Position numbers and translations under genes: made by a program. Shown here one piece after another: positions 35,880-44,241 of a DNA stretch of 64,000 bases (positions within the stretch are counted from its first letter, which is position 1; each line of letters opens with the position of its first letter). This stretch comes from Capilliphycus salinus (GTDB taxonomy: Bacteria > Cyanobacteriota > Cyanobacteriia > Cyanobacteriales > Microcoleaceae). The stretch covers positions 5,022,001 through 5,086,000 of the forward strand of contig NZ_CP178543.1 in assembly GCF_047276495.1 (NCBI RefSeq). The letters run 5' to 3'. The notes beneath the pieces are model-generated. The model searched no databases, was not told the DNA's origin, and saw only the letters and a program-made list of their open reading frames with translations.

Positions 35880-37076
35880 ATGTTGAAAGGCTTGAAACAA
35901 ACGCGAATCATTCCTCAGTTTATCACTTTTATTGTTAGCCTGTGTTTTGTTCTATTCATCATCAAACCCGCTTTAACAATTCCACCCCCAGTCAGGGAAA
36001 TTCGCGGAGTTTGGCTAACGAATATTGATAGCGAGGTTTTATTTTCCAGACGGGGCGTTACAGACGCTTTAAATCGCTTAAAAACCCTCAATTTTAACAC
36101 CATCTATCCAACCGTTTGGCAGGGCGGTTATACACTCTATCCGAGTGCAGTTGCTCAACGCTATTTCGGACAATCTCTCGACCCCACACCGGGTTTACAA
36201 AAACGGGATGTTTTACAAGAATTAGTCAAACAAGGACATCAAAAAGGTTTAACCGTTATTCCTTGGTTTGAGTTTGGATTTATGGCACCGGCTCACTCAG
36301 ATTTAGCCAAACAACATCCCGACTGGTTAACCCGTCGTTTGGATGGAACATTAATAAAAAAAGAGGGAAATGACGAGCGAGTTTGGTTGAACCCTTTTCA
36401 TCCCGAAGTGCAACAATTTATCCTCGATTTAATTGCGGAAATTGTCACCAACTACAATATTGATGGGATTCAATTTGATGACCATTTTGGTTTACCCTCC
36501 GAATTCGGCTACGATGAATATACCGTGAGTCTTTATCAAGCCGAACATCAGGGAAAATTACCCTCTGAGGATTTCTATGAAACCTATTGGGTGAGGTGGC
36601 GAGCCGATAAAATTAACCAATTTGTAAAACGGGTTTTTGAAACCGTTAAAGCTATCGATCAAGATTGTATTATTTCCCTTTCTCCCAACCCGCTTCATTT
36701 TGCTTTACCCGCTTATTTACAAGACTGGTTTACTTGGGAAAGAAAGGGTTGGATCGAAGAAATTGTTTTACAGGTTTATCGACCCGATTTAGAACGTTTT
36801 ACCACCGAGTTAGAACGCACGGAAGTTGAACTCGCTAAAAATCATATTCCCTTTGCTGTGGGGATTTTAAGCGGCTTAAAAAACCGTCCAACGCCGATGA
36901 ATATGATCGAAAAACAAGTGAAAGCCACCCGCAAACATCAATTAGCAGGAGTCTCTTTTTTCTTCTATGAAAGCCTCTGGAATTGGGCGGAAGAATCCCC
37001 GAGAGAACGTCAAAATAAACTGCAAAAACTTTTTCCTATTCCCGCCTTACGTCCTTCGGTTTACGGAGTAAATTAA
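35880..37076 (+). CDS. Exported GH10-like (DUF187/GHL10) glycoside hydrolase
   Basis: 398 residues with an N-terminal signal or anchor (about 12-33). The domain opens REIRGVWLTNIDSEVLFS and contains FNTIYPTVWQGGYTLYPS and GIQFDDHFGLP, all typical of the DUF187 'family 10-like' TIM barrels, with acidic residues at the barrel mouth. Related proteins act on peptidoglycan or exopolysaccharide; the substrate here is inferred only. Its last 41 bp overlap the 3' end of the convergent antiporter gene. Confidence 0.9.
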   Translation: MLKGLKQTRIIPQFITFIVSLCFVLFIIKPALTIPPPVREIRGVWLTNIDSEVLFSRRGVTDALNRLKTLNFNTIYPTVWQGGYTLYPSAVAQRYFGQSLDPTPGLQKRDVLQELVKQGHQKGLTVIPWFEFGFMAPAHSDLAKQHPDWLTRRLDGTLIKKEGNDERVWLNPFHPEVQQFILDLIAEIVTNYNIDGIQFDDHFGLPSEFGYDEYTVSLYQAEHQGKLPSEDFYETYWVRWRADKINQFVKRVFETVKAIDQDCIISLSPNPLHFALPAYLQDWFTWERKGWIEEIVLQVYRPDLERFTTELERTEVELAKNHIPFAVGILSGLKNRPTPMNMIEKQVKATRKHQLAGVSFFFYESLWNWAEESPRERQNKLQKLFPIPALRPSVYGVN

Positions 37077-38352
37077 ACAGCGGGATTAAATACAAATAAA
37101 ACGCATAGGGAAGACAGTTAAAATCACTCATCAATAGCGTTACCGGAACTAACCCCGCAATGTTCCAAGGAATCAAAGGAGATATCATTACAACGGTATT
37201 TTCCAGATTAACGGCTAATTGCTCATCCTTCAATTCTAAGGTTTGATATCTTTTTTTTACCAATTGTTGGGTGAGTAAAATGGCGATTGTTTGCGTACAA
37301 CCGTAGGCGCCTGAAACAGTTCCGATCAACATTGTTGCTAAAAATAAATCCTGTTGGGATTTGGCGCTGTGTAAAAACTGTTCGATAAAGTTTAAAATAT
37401 GAGTGTCGGCTAATATTCCGGCTAAAGCGGTTGAAACAATCACAATTAACACAACTTTTCCCATTGCAATCATTCCCCCTCCAATTAAAATAGATTGTAG
37501 CGGCGAGGGTTCACTGAGATAAAATCCTCTGAAGATAAAATTCAATAATTCAATCGGACTGTATTGTTGATAAAATAAAGCAATTAAACTCGCAATTGCA
37601 ATACTGACAATCATTGAAAGTTTGACTTCGACTTGAAAAATTGCTAAAATAAAGATGGTGAAAGCGGGTAATAATAAAAGCGGTTGGGGATTAAAAGTTT
37701 TAACAATTTCCGAGACTAGAATCCTATCCGTGATTTGAATTGGATACAGTCTGGATAAAATTAAATAGATGATAACCGTTAAAATTAAGGGAATGAATCC
37801 CGTTTTCAGCATATTTTTAATATTGGTATACAGTCGGGTTTGAGTCACACTCGCGATTAAATTTGCACTCGATGACATCGGAGAACAGCGATCGCCAAAA
37901 TAAGCGCCAGAAAGAATCGCACCCGCCACCAAATTGGAATTTCCCCCGCTATTACCCGCCATAATCATTAAAGCAATACCAATGGTTCCAACGGTGCCAA
38001 AGGAAGTCCCAATTAACAGAGAAACCAAGCTTGTTAATAGAAAGGCTAATAGGATAAAATAGTGAGGGTTAATGATTTGAATGCCATAATACACCAAACT
38101 GGGTACCGTGCCGGCGCTCATCCAAGAAGAAGTTACGGCACCAATTAAGAGTAAAATAATAAAAACCGGAAAAGACTTTTTAGCGCCTGCGATCGCCATT
38201 TGAATTAAGTCTTTTAATAAAAAGCCTCGCCTCACCAAAACCGCAAACCACAGCAACAGCGAAGCGAGTAAAGGATAAAAAATAAAGTACCCTTTGAGGG
38301 TACTAACAACTAATAAAAGAAAGGAAACAATCAGGGTAATGAGTAAATCCAT
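37036..38352 (-). CDS. NhaC-type Na+/H+ antiporter
   Basis: 438 residues with about 11-12 membrane segments. Signature stretches include LLIGTSFGTVGTIGIALMIM, GAILSGAYFGDRCSPMSSSA and LIPWNIAGLVPVTLLM, matching the NhaC family, whose members exchange Na+ (or Na+ with malate/lactate) for protons. It is the second antiporter in the window. It has an unusually long 41-bp 3' overlap with the convergent hydrolase gene. Confidence 0.9.
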   Translation of the reverse strand: MDLLITLIVSFLLLVVSTLKGYFIFYPLLASLLLWFAVLVRRGFLLKDLIQMAIAGAKKSFPVFIILLLIGAVTSSWMSAGTVPSLVYYGIQIINPHYFILLAFLLTSLVSLLIGTSFGTVGTIGIALMIMAGNSGGNSNLVAGAILSGAYFGDRCSPMSSSANLIASVTQTRLYTNIKNMLKTGFIPLILTVIIYLILSRLYPIQITDRILVSEIVKTFNPQPLLLLPAFTIFILAIFQVEVKLSMIVSIAIASLIALFYQQYSPIELLNFIFRGFYLSEPSPLQSILIGGGMIAMGKVVLIVIVSTALAGILADTHILNFIEQFLHSAKSQQDLFLATMLIGTVSGAYGCTQTIAILLTQQLVKKRYQTLELKDEQLAVNLENTVVMISPLIPWNIAGLVPVTLLMSDFNCLPYAFYLYLIPLFNLLRKPKDVRRE

Positions 38353-38498
38353 GCAGTTGATTATAGAGGTTAAAGGACTGCATACTTAGCCGCATAAAAT
38401 TATCAAAGAAAGGCAGAAATTTTATCCTTCTCCATTAGGAGCTAGTCCAATAATTATATTAATGGGATTTGTATGATGCACCTCAATCGAGAAATCTT

Positions 38499-40034
38499 TT
38501 AATTAAAGCTCTCAATTCTGATCGGTTCGGAATCTTCACGGAATTCTCTGTCGGTTTCCGTTTCCATTTCCGTTTCCATTTCCGTTTCCATTTCCGTTTC
38601 CATTTCCTCTAATTGCTGTTGTGTCTCGTATCTTTCGAGCCAATCTTGACCCAACTGAATCGTCACATCAGACTCTAAAAACCCGGTACTTTCAACCACA
38701 ACTTTACCAAAACCTAAAGCCCGTTGAATCGATTCTGCGCCCTCCGTATCGCCATCTTGAGCAACAATTCGAGTCACCTCTAAAGGTTGAGTCCAGGGCT
38801 TAGAAACCTTAACATTCCAGAAGCCATCTTCGTTAAGTTCCATCACCAAACCATCAACCGCATCCCAACTATCCGTACTATCTTGAATGGCAATTCTCAA
38901 ATCTCGGCTATCAACATTTTCAAAACGCCAAGAATCATAACCAAAATCAAAATGTTTAGCCAAAATCACATCTAAGCGACTGTAGTCGGGTAGCCAATAA
39001 CTCGCATCATATTCTTTCGGATCGCTAAACTCTCCCGGAACCATTAACATCTCAATACTTTCTCGATCAACATGAGTCGCAAAATTCACCAAAGCGACCA
39101 ATTCCTCTAAACTTAAATTGGTGTCAATATGAGACTGAATAATCGAAACCAGCTTGGGAAGTCGGGAAATCGTCGCCACATTTAACGCCTGTTCCATAAA
39201 AGATCGCATCAAAATTTGCTGGCGTTGAACCCGACCAATATCGCCCAAACTATCCTGACGAAAACGCAAAAATTGCAACACTTGAGAGCCATTCAGATGA
39301 TGTTGACCCTGCTCCAAATTGATATACAAATGTTGGCTATCATCGCTATATTTCATATCTTTGGGAACGTAAATCTCTAAACCTCCCAAAGCATCAATCA
39401 GTTTTTCAACCCCTTGAACATTAACCCGAACATAGCGATCGATTCCCACGCCCCCCAACAGTTCGCTCGTCGCTTTGGCACTCAAAGCGGGGCCACCTTC
39501 ATAGTTAGCATGATTAATTTTAGTCATCCCCATTCCCTCAACATAGGTGCGAGTATCGCGGGGAATTGACAAAACTTTCAGCTTCTTTTCAGCCGGATCA
39601 AACCGAACCAAAAGCATGGTATCCGACAAGCCTTTAAATGAGTCTACCAGGGCGTGATATCCCAAGTCTTCTTGTTCGTCGAAGAATTCCTCATCTTCCA
39701 AGTCAGAGGTGAGAACCTTAACGCCCAAAACCAGAATATTAACCGGGCGAGTTAACTGGGGAAAACGTAAATTTCCCCTCGCCATTTGACCCTTAGAAAA
39801 GACAGCCGCTTCCTCGGCGGTTAGCTTTTGTTGCATCAACGGCGTTGTCGAAAGGGAAACGGCGAGTAAGGCGCCTGCGGTTGCCGAGATCGTGGCCACT
39901 CCCGTTAAGCCCAATGCCAATCCTAACCAGCGTCCGGGGCCAGATTGGGTGAGTTTTTTCAGTACCGGTTGAGCAGTTTTTGATTGACGCAATAGACGAT
40001 GATTAGTTCTACGAGCAGACACAGGCTTCCTCAC
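38499..40034 (-). CDS. LytR-CpsA-Psr (LCP) family cell-wall/polysaccharide transferase
   Basis: About 511 residues; start is ambiguous among non-ATG codons (TTG 40040, GTG 40034). One transmembrane helix (about 38-60) follows a basic cytoplasmic tail. The LCP domain (about 100-270) has SDTMLLVRFDPAEKKLKVLS, IPRDTRTYVEG, KINHANYEGG and the conserved FLRFRQDSLGDIGRVQRQQ. A LytR_C-type domain occupies about 415-475. LCP enzymes attach polysaccharides or teichoic-acid-like polymers to peptidoglycan from undecaprenyl carriers. The tail carries a Glu-Met-Glu-Thr repeat encoded by a 12-bp array. Confidence 0.9.
   Translation of the reverse strand: MRKPVSARRTNHRLLRQSKTAQPVLKKLTQSGPGRWLGLALGLTGVATISATAGALLAVSLSTTPLMQQKLTAEEAAVFSKGQMARGNLRFPQLTRPVNILVLGVKVLTSDLEDEEFFDEQEDLGYHALVDSFKGLSDTMLLVRFDPAEKKLKVLSIPRDTRTYVEGMGMTKINHANYEGGPALSAKATSELLGGVGIDRYVRVNVQGVEKLIDALGGLEIYVPKDMKYSDDSQHLYINLEQGQHHLNGSQVLQFLRFRQDSLGDIGRVQRQQILMRSFMEQALNVATISRLPKLVSIIQSHIDTNLSLEELVALVNFATHVDRESIEMLMVPGEFSDPKEYDASYWLPDYSRLDVILAKHFDFGYDSWRFENVDSRDLRIAIQDSTDSWDAVDGLVMELNEDGFWNVKVSKPWTQPLEVTRIVAQDGDTEGAESIQRALGFGKVVVESTGFLESDVTIQLGQDWLERYETQQQLEEMETEMETEMETEMETETDREFREDSEPIRIESFN
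38559..38606. repeat. Coding 12-bp tandem repeat in the LCP gene tail
   Basis: Four perfect copies of CGTTTCCATTTC, which encode the repeated EMET tetrapeptide on the minus strand. The flanks are imperfect copies, so the array probably expands and contracts by slippage. Confidence 0.9.
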
Positions 40035-40092
40035 ACACAAAATAACGTTTTTTTATCAATGCCTGAAAACAGAGAAAAAACTATTTTCAGAC

Positions 40093-40467
40093 CTAAGACA
40101 GATGCTTCCCCAGCACTCGTTCCGCCAGTTGACTAATTCCCGGCAACCACAACGGCTGACGTTGCCAAAGGCGAATCATTAATCCAAAACAGACTATAAA
40201 ATAAGTGGTTGTTAATATGCTACTACTTAACAACAGAGGCATCTTTAAAAATTCCGTTGTACCCGAGCCTGCCTCTAATGCCAAATGTCCCAGTAACCAA
40301 GCCAAAGCCAATGTCACCGCCAAGCGACTGGTAGCTTGATGTTGCGGTGTTCCCTGACGGCGATACAACGTCCAAAGCGCCGGAAACACTCCAATCACCG
40401 GAACCAAATAAACAAACAGTCGAACGTGTGGCGCGTCCGGATATTCTAGGGGATCGGTTTGATTCAT
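40093..40467 (-). CDS. Small membrane protein next to the LCP gene
   Basis: 124 residues from ATG 40467, which has a perfect AGGAGG site 6 bases upstream; the frame stays open further upstream but without such support. Three or four hydrophobic segments (LFVYLVPVIGVFPALWTLY, LAVTLALAWLLGHLALEAG, SSILTTTYFIVCFGLMIRLW) give an all-helical membrane protein resembling DUF4870-like small proteins. It precedes the LCP gene on the same strand by about 55 bp, so it is probably cotranscribed with it. Confidence 0.8.
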   Translation of the reverse strand: MNQTDPLEYPDAPHVRLFVYLVPVIGVFPALWTLYRRQGTPQHQATSRLAVTLALAWLLGHLALEAGSGTTEFLKMPLLLSSSILTTTYFIVCFGLMIRLWQRQPLWLPGISQLAERVLGKHLS

Positions 40468-40660
40468 AAAACCTCCTGTAGCAGCTTGACGCCTACAATA
40501 AATACGAGGGAATTTGGGCTGTGCGATCGTTGGTGTTTCTGAAAAAAATTTTGATCCCTGATGGTTAGATCTCCGCAACTCCTAAAAGCTGCTGTCCATA
40601 CCGCAGAACAAATTCTGATACACTGAATACAACCCCCGATGTAGGAGAACATATTACACC

Positions 40661-41362
40661 ATGACCCAGTCCAAAAAACAAACTGTTATCTCTCCATCTA
40701 TATTATCTGCCGATTTTAGTCGCTTGGGAGACGAAGTTCGCGCAGTAGATGAAGCCGGCGCCGATTGGATTCACGTTGATGTGATGGACGGTCGTTTTGT
40801 TCCTAATATTACCATTGGCCCGTTAATCGTAGAAGCACTCCGACCCGTCACCAGCAAACCCCTCGATGTTCACTTGATGATTGTTGAACCGGAAAAGTAT
40901 GTTGAGGATTTTGCCAAGGCCGGCGCCGATATTATCTCGGTTCACGCCGAACACAACGCCTCTCCCCATTTACACCGGACTTTGGGCCAAATTAAAGAAC
41001 TCGGCAAGCAAGCCGGTGTTGTTCTTAATCCGGGGACTCCTTTAGAGTTGATTGAGTACACGTTGGATCTTTGCGATCTCGTGCTGATTATGAGCGTTAA
41101 CCCCGGTTTTGGCGGTCAAAGCTTTATTCCGGGTGTCGTTCCCAAAATCCAAAAGCTGCGTCAAATGTGTGATGAACGCGGCTTAGACCCCTGGATTGAA
41201 GTTGATGGCGGTTTGAAAGCCAACAACACTTGGCAGGTTTTGGAAGCAGGTGCTAATGCTATTGTAGCGGGTTCTGCCGTGTTTAAAGCGTCTGATTACG
41301 CTTCGGCGATCGCCGGCATTCGCAACAGCAAGCGTCCGACTCCCGAGTTGGCCACTGTATAA
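40661..41362 (+). CDS. rpe: Ribulose-phosphate 3-epimerase
   Basis: 233 residues, normal length. It interconverts ribulose-5-phosphate and xylulose-5-phosphate in the Calvin cycle and pentose phosphate pathway. Family motifs along the TIM barrel: SPSILSADFSRLGDEV, HVDVMDGRFVPNITIGP (with metal His and catalytic Asp), DVHLMI, MSVNPGFGGQ and EVDGGL with the second catalytic Asp, then AGSAVF for phosphate binding. ATG preceded by GTAGGAGAACAT; an intrinsic terminator follows. Confidence 0.98.
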   Translation: MTQSKKQTVISPSILSADFSRLGDEVRAVDEAGADWIHVDVMDGRFVPNITIGPLIVEALRPVTSKPLDVHLMIVEPEKYVEDFAKAGADIISVHAEHNASPHLHRTLGQIKELGKQAGVVLNPGTPLELIEYTLDLCDLVLIMSVNPGFGGQSFIPGVVPKIQKLRQMCDERGLDPWIEVDGGLKANNTWQVLEAGANAIVAGSAVFKASDYASAIAGIRNSKRPTPELATV

Positions 41363-41406
41363 AAAACGCTTGTTCGTTAACATCTAAAGCTTAAAATGCA
41401 CAATTT

Positions 41407-41436
41407 AGGAGTCAGATTTTTTCTGGCTCCTGTTGT
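41407..41436 (+). terminator. Terminator of rpe
   Basis: Stem AGGAGTCAGA (41407-41416) / TCTGGCTCCT (41422-41431), one G-T pair, then GTTGTTTTT. It lies between the convergent rpe and VOC genes. Confidence 0.75.
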
Positions 41437-41445
41437 TTTTGAGGG

Positions 41446-41832
41446 TTAATATTCGTAGATTTCTAAGGGTAAATTATCCGGATCTTTGAAAAAGGTAAAC
41501 CGTTTTCCAGTAATTTCATCGGTTCTAATGGGTTCGGTTTCAACGCCTTTTGATTGCAGTAACGCTACAGATTCATCTAAGTTTTCTACCTCAAACGCCA
41601 AATGTCTCAAGCCGCAAGCTTCGGGACGGTTCGGACGTTCGGGCGGATTTTCAAAGGAAAATAATTCGATTTGATCGCTCGCGCCGACTCTCAAATCCAG
41701 TTTATAAGAATTTCGAGGCGCTCTATAGGTTTCTTCAATAATTGAAAATCCCAAAGTATTCACATAAAAATCTTTGGATTTTTCGTAATTAGAACAAATA
41801 ATCGCAACGTGATGAATTCGACTCGGTTTCAT
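41446..41832 (-). CDS. VOC-family (glyoxalase/dioxygenase-fold) protein
   Basis: 128 residues forming one complete vicinal-oxygen-chelate unit. Metal-ligand positions are present: His in RIHHVAI, His in LRHLAFEVENL and Glu in PLEIYEY, plus DQIELFSFENPPERP. Such small VOC proteins resemble GloA2-type lactoylglutathione lyases, but the true substrate is unknown. ATG start. It converges with rpe over a shared terminator. Confidence 0.88.
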   Translation of the reverse strand: MKPSRIHHVAIICSNYEKSKDFYVNTLGFSIIEETYRAPRNSYKLDLRVGASDQIELFSFENPPERPNRPEACGLRHLAFEVENLDESVALLQSKGVETEPIRTDEITGKRFTFFKDPDNLPLEIYEY

Positions 41833-41840
41833 AGTTTAGG

Positions 41841-42250
41841 TGTCAGGTGTCAGTGAGCAGTTAACAGTGAGCAGTTATCAGTGACCAGTTATCAGTGAAC
41901 ACTGACCAGTTCTATCGTAACCAGTGATAAGTGATAACTGGAGACTAAAAAACCCGGTTTCTAAGAGAAACCGGGTTTTTGGGCTTTACCTCACAGTTTT
42001 TCCCGAACTCCGGGGCGGGTTTATATCCGTTGTCTGCGGGGAATGATAAATCAATTCGGAGGCGCGCCCCTACACTCCTTCCCCGACACCCGACAGTGAA
42101 CAGTTATAGCACTACGCATTATGATTAGGACATTAGTAAAAGCTGAAAACCTTTTGTAGTCTAACTTTTGCATGAGCGCCTTTTGCATGAGCGCCTCTTG
42201 CCCCTTTCCCCTATTCCCTTTCCCCTTTCCCCTTTCCCCTGTTCCCTATT
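41841..42250. repeat. Intergenic block of four repeat types
   Basis: In order: a tandem array of CAGTTATCAGTGA-like units (about 41849-41940); the palindrome AAAAACCCGGTTTCT / AGAAACCGGGTTTTT (41948-41980); a 67-bp CTCCGGGGCGGGTTTATAT...CGCCCCTACACT element (42008-42074); a doubled TGCATGAGCGCCT (about 42169-42198); and a CCCCTTT tract (about 42200-42245). The first three types also occur together at 1897-1976 and 1238-1304. From 42251 to 42462 nothing but a probable promoter is seen. Confidence 0.8.
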
Positions 42251-42462
42251 GACGATCGCGATTGCCAAATTAAACTTGATATGATAAGATAAAAGACTGG
42301 TTTAACTCAAACTCACTCAATCGATCACTGAATCGCCGTAAGTTCACCATAGACTAGACGAAACACTGGATATAGAGTTAAGATAAACAGGCTATCCCCG
42401 AAAACACTATATATAGAAGCTTCGGGACAACAAAAAAGTCCAGAATCTAGGTGTAATCTATT

Positions 42463-43053
42463 ATGTCTAAGAACTTAATCACAGCGGGAATTATCGTTCC
42501 GGCTCAGTGGCCATTGGCGCGAGTTTGGTTAGAAGTCTCGGCGTGGCTCGGTATCGCCCCGAGACAAATTGAACATTTAGAATTGTGGCAGCACCAAATC
42601 TGGGTTAAGATAATAGGGTCAGGAGCAATCTTCGTCAGTTATCGCTCCCTGCCGCTTTGGATCGAACAGGGCTTAGAGGCAATCTCTCAGTGTCAAACTC
42701 GCGATCGCCTTAACGAACTCGGGGAAATCTTCAGTCGCGAACTTAAACGCTATCGCCCCCACTATAACCCCCAAGCCATAGAACAATGGCGTTCAGCTTG
42801 GAGTGAAAAAGCCAAGCAACTGAGAACAGACGAAGAACGGCTCAAACCCCTACGGGAACGTCAGGAAGCCTGTCAGCAATGGCAAGACGGTTGGCGCCAA
42901 GTTCTGCGCTACTGTAGCACTCTGGAGTCCTTAGAACGGCTCGCACCGGAAATCAAAGTGCAAACCCAGCAGTTTGAGGACTTACCCGAAAGCCAAACCG
43001 TGATGCAACTCTGGCATCAACGCCAGCAGGAAATTACTCAAGTAACAGCCTAG
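42463..43053 (+). CDS. Hypothetical cytoplasmic protein
   Basis: 196 residues, rich in Trp, Gln, Arg and Glu, with long predicted helices (ELKRYRPHYNPQAIEQWRSA, ERLKPLRERQEACQQWQDGW). No signal peptide or membrane helix. The composition and start (ATG, normal codons) support a real gene; I do not recognise the family. A hairpin at 43095-43119 follows. Confidence 0.75.
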   Translation: MSKNLITAGIIVPAQWPLARVWLEVSAWLGIAPRQIEHLELWQHQIWVKIIGSGAIFVSYRSLPLWIEQGLEAISQCQTRDRLNELGEIFSRELKRYRPHYNPQAIEQWRSAWSEKAKQLRTDEERLKPLRERQEACQQWQDGWRQVLRYCSTLESLERLAPEIKVQTQQFEDLPESQTVMQLWHQRQQEITQVTA

Positions 43054-43094
43054 TCAATTGGAGTAATTTTCCGGACAGCACTGACATTTTCTCG

Positions 43095-43119
43095 GTAGAG
43101 ACAGATAGAAAGTCTCTAC
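43095..43119 (+). terminator. Hairpin after the 42463 gene
   Basis: Perfect 8-bp stem GTAGAGAC / GTCTCTAC with a 9-base loop, then TATTT. A weak intrinsic terminator. Confidence 0.5.
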
Positions 43120-43212
43120 TATTTCCGTGTAATTACAGTGGTAATTTGTCAATTGCACGGATACACTGTATATTAAGTCCGATCTATACAAAACTTAAAG
43201 GAGGTGACGTCT

Positions 43213-43566
43213 GTGTTGAAGCAACAGCAAAACAAGTTCAAGACAGTTCAACTCACCGAAGGAGTATTGGTGCTTACAGCCTTCGATGATGCTTGCATTC
43301 CCGCATTACGTTCTGGATTTGCTGGATATCCCGTTAATCCCCGTTGGAATGCCGTTAAATTTCACGCCTGGAAAACAGGTCGTCAATGGCGTGTCGCTCT
43401 TTCTGAGGGTGAAATGACCGTTCGTTCAACCGACTCAATGTTAGTCTCAAAACACGAAGTCGAACAAACAACAGAGTCCGAATTACCTCGAAGGTCGAGG
43501 GAGAAAAACTCCCAATCCTTCTTTTCTAATCATGGCGAGCGTTCAGGAGAATTAACTCTTGCTTGA
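43213..43566 (+). CDS. Small hypothetical protein with ideal ribosome site
   Basis: About 117 residues. The complete Shine-Dalgarno AAAGGAGGTGA at 43197-43207 lies at the right distance from the GTG at 43213, which therefore is preferred over the GTG at 43204 inside the site. The N-terminal 75 residues (FKTVQLTEGVLVLTAFDDAC, IPALRSGFAGYPVNPRWNAV, FHAWKTGRQWRVALSEGEMT) look like a small beta-rich domain. The tail (EVEQTTESELPRRSREKNSQ) is hydrophilic and low-complexity. Family not recognised; the strong translation signal suggests an abundant protein. Confidence 0.75.
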   Translation: MLKQQQNKFKTVQLTEGVLVLTAFDDACIPALRSGFAGYPVNPRWNAVKFHAWKTGRQWRVALSEGEMTVRSTDSMLVSKHEVEQTTESELPRRSREKNSQSFFSNHGERSGELTLA

Positions 43567-43580
43567 ACCACACAGGGCTT

Positions 43581-43601
43581 AGGGCGGCGTTTGACCGCCC
43601 T
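43581..43601 (+). terminator. GC-rich hairpin after the 43213 gene
   Basis: AGGGCGG / CCGCCCT, 7-bp stem and 7-base loop, 15 bp after the stop codon; followed by CCTAATTTG and a later CCCTTTT. Confidence 0.65.
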
Positions 43602-43797
43602 CCTAATTTGCCCTTTTAACGGATTATTTCACTTCAATGGATTGGCGTTCAGCATCTTCTCCAAATCACAACAAACCCCCGCTTCACATCTAGCTTTAAT
43701 TACAACTTTATTCTTGAATAAACGCCCCTTTATCCCCATTAAAATCCCCGTCGGGTGTGATAAGATGACATCACGACTCCTGAATTCCTAACTCTAT

Positions 43798-44223
43798 ATG
43801 TCATCTTCACAACCTGCTCACCTTTCTTTAGAAAGCGCCCAACAAACTCTAGAAGCCTTTAACTGTGCAGATATTCAATCTGTTAATCCGATAGAAAATC
43901 GCGATCGCATTTGTTCGGCGCTTAAACTTGTCGTCGAAAATTCAGAATATCAAATGCTCGGAATTTGTGCGGATTCTTTAGATGCGGCTTGGAACGCTCT
44001 CCAAGAATATTTACACGGACTCGATTACAATATTACTCTAGATCGCAATGCTGTAGAAGCGATAGAAGGTTCAGTTTTTGTTAAATTTAATGGTCGCAGT
44101 CAATCTTACTACGCCAGTCCCTACACCGAAAAATATCGGGGTGTATTGGTGTCTTGTCAATCTACAGATGATACCGGAATTAACGGCACCTACGGGCATT
44201 TTCCCCTCGATTTATTTAGTTAA
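43798..44223 (+). CDS. DUF1824 protein
   Basis: 141 residues of the cyanobacterial DUF1824 family: AQQTLEAFNCADIQ, RICSALKLVVENSEYQMLGI, GSVFVKFNGRSQSYYASPYT, YRGVLVSCQSTDD. This family is almost restricted to cyanobacteria and plastids and its function is unknown. No signal peptide. ATG start. Confidence 0.88.
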   Translation: MSSSQPAHLSLESAQQTLEAFNCADIQSVNPIENRDRICSALKLVVENSEYQMLGICADSLDAAWNALQEYLHGLDYNITLDRNAVEAIEGSVFVKFNGRSQSYYASPYTEKYRGVLVSCQSTDDTGINGTYGHFPLDLFS

Positions 44224-44241
44224 ATTAGCCATTAATTCTCT

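Noticed and set aside
43591..43791. 66-codon plus-strand frame after the 43213 gene
   Set aside because: It starts inside a terminator-like hairpin and has no ribosome site.
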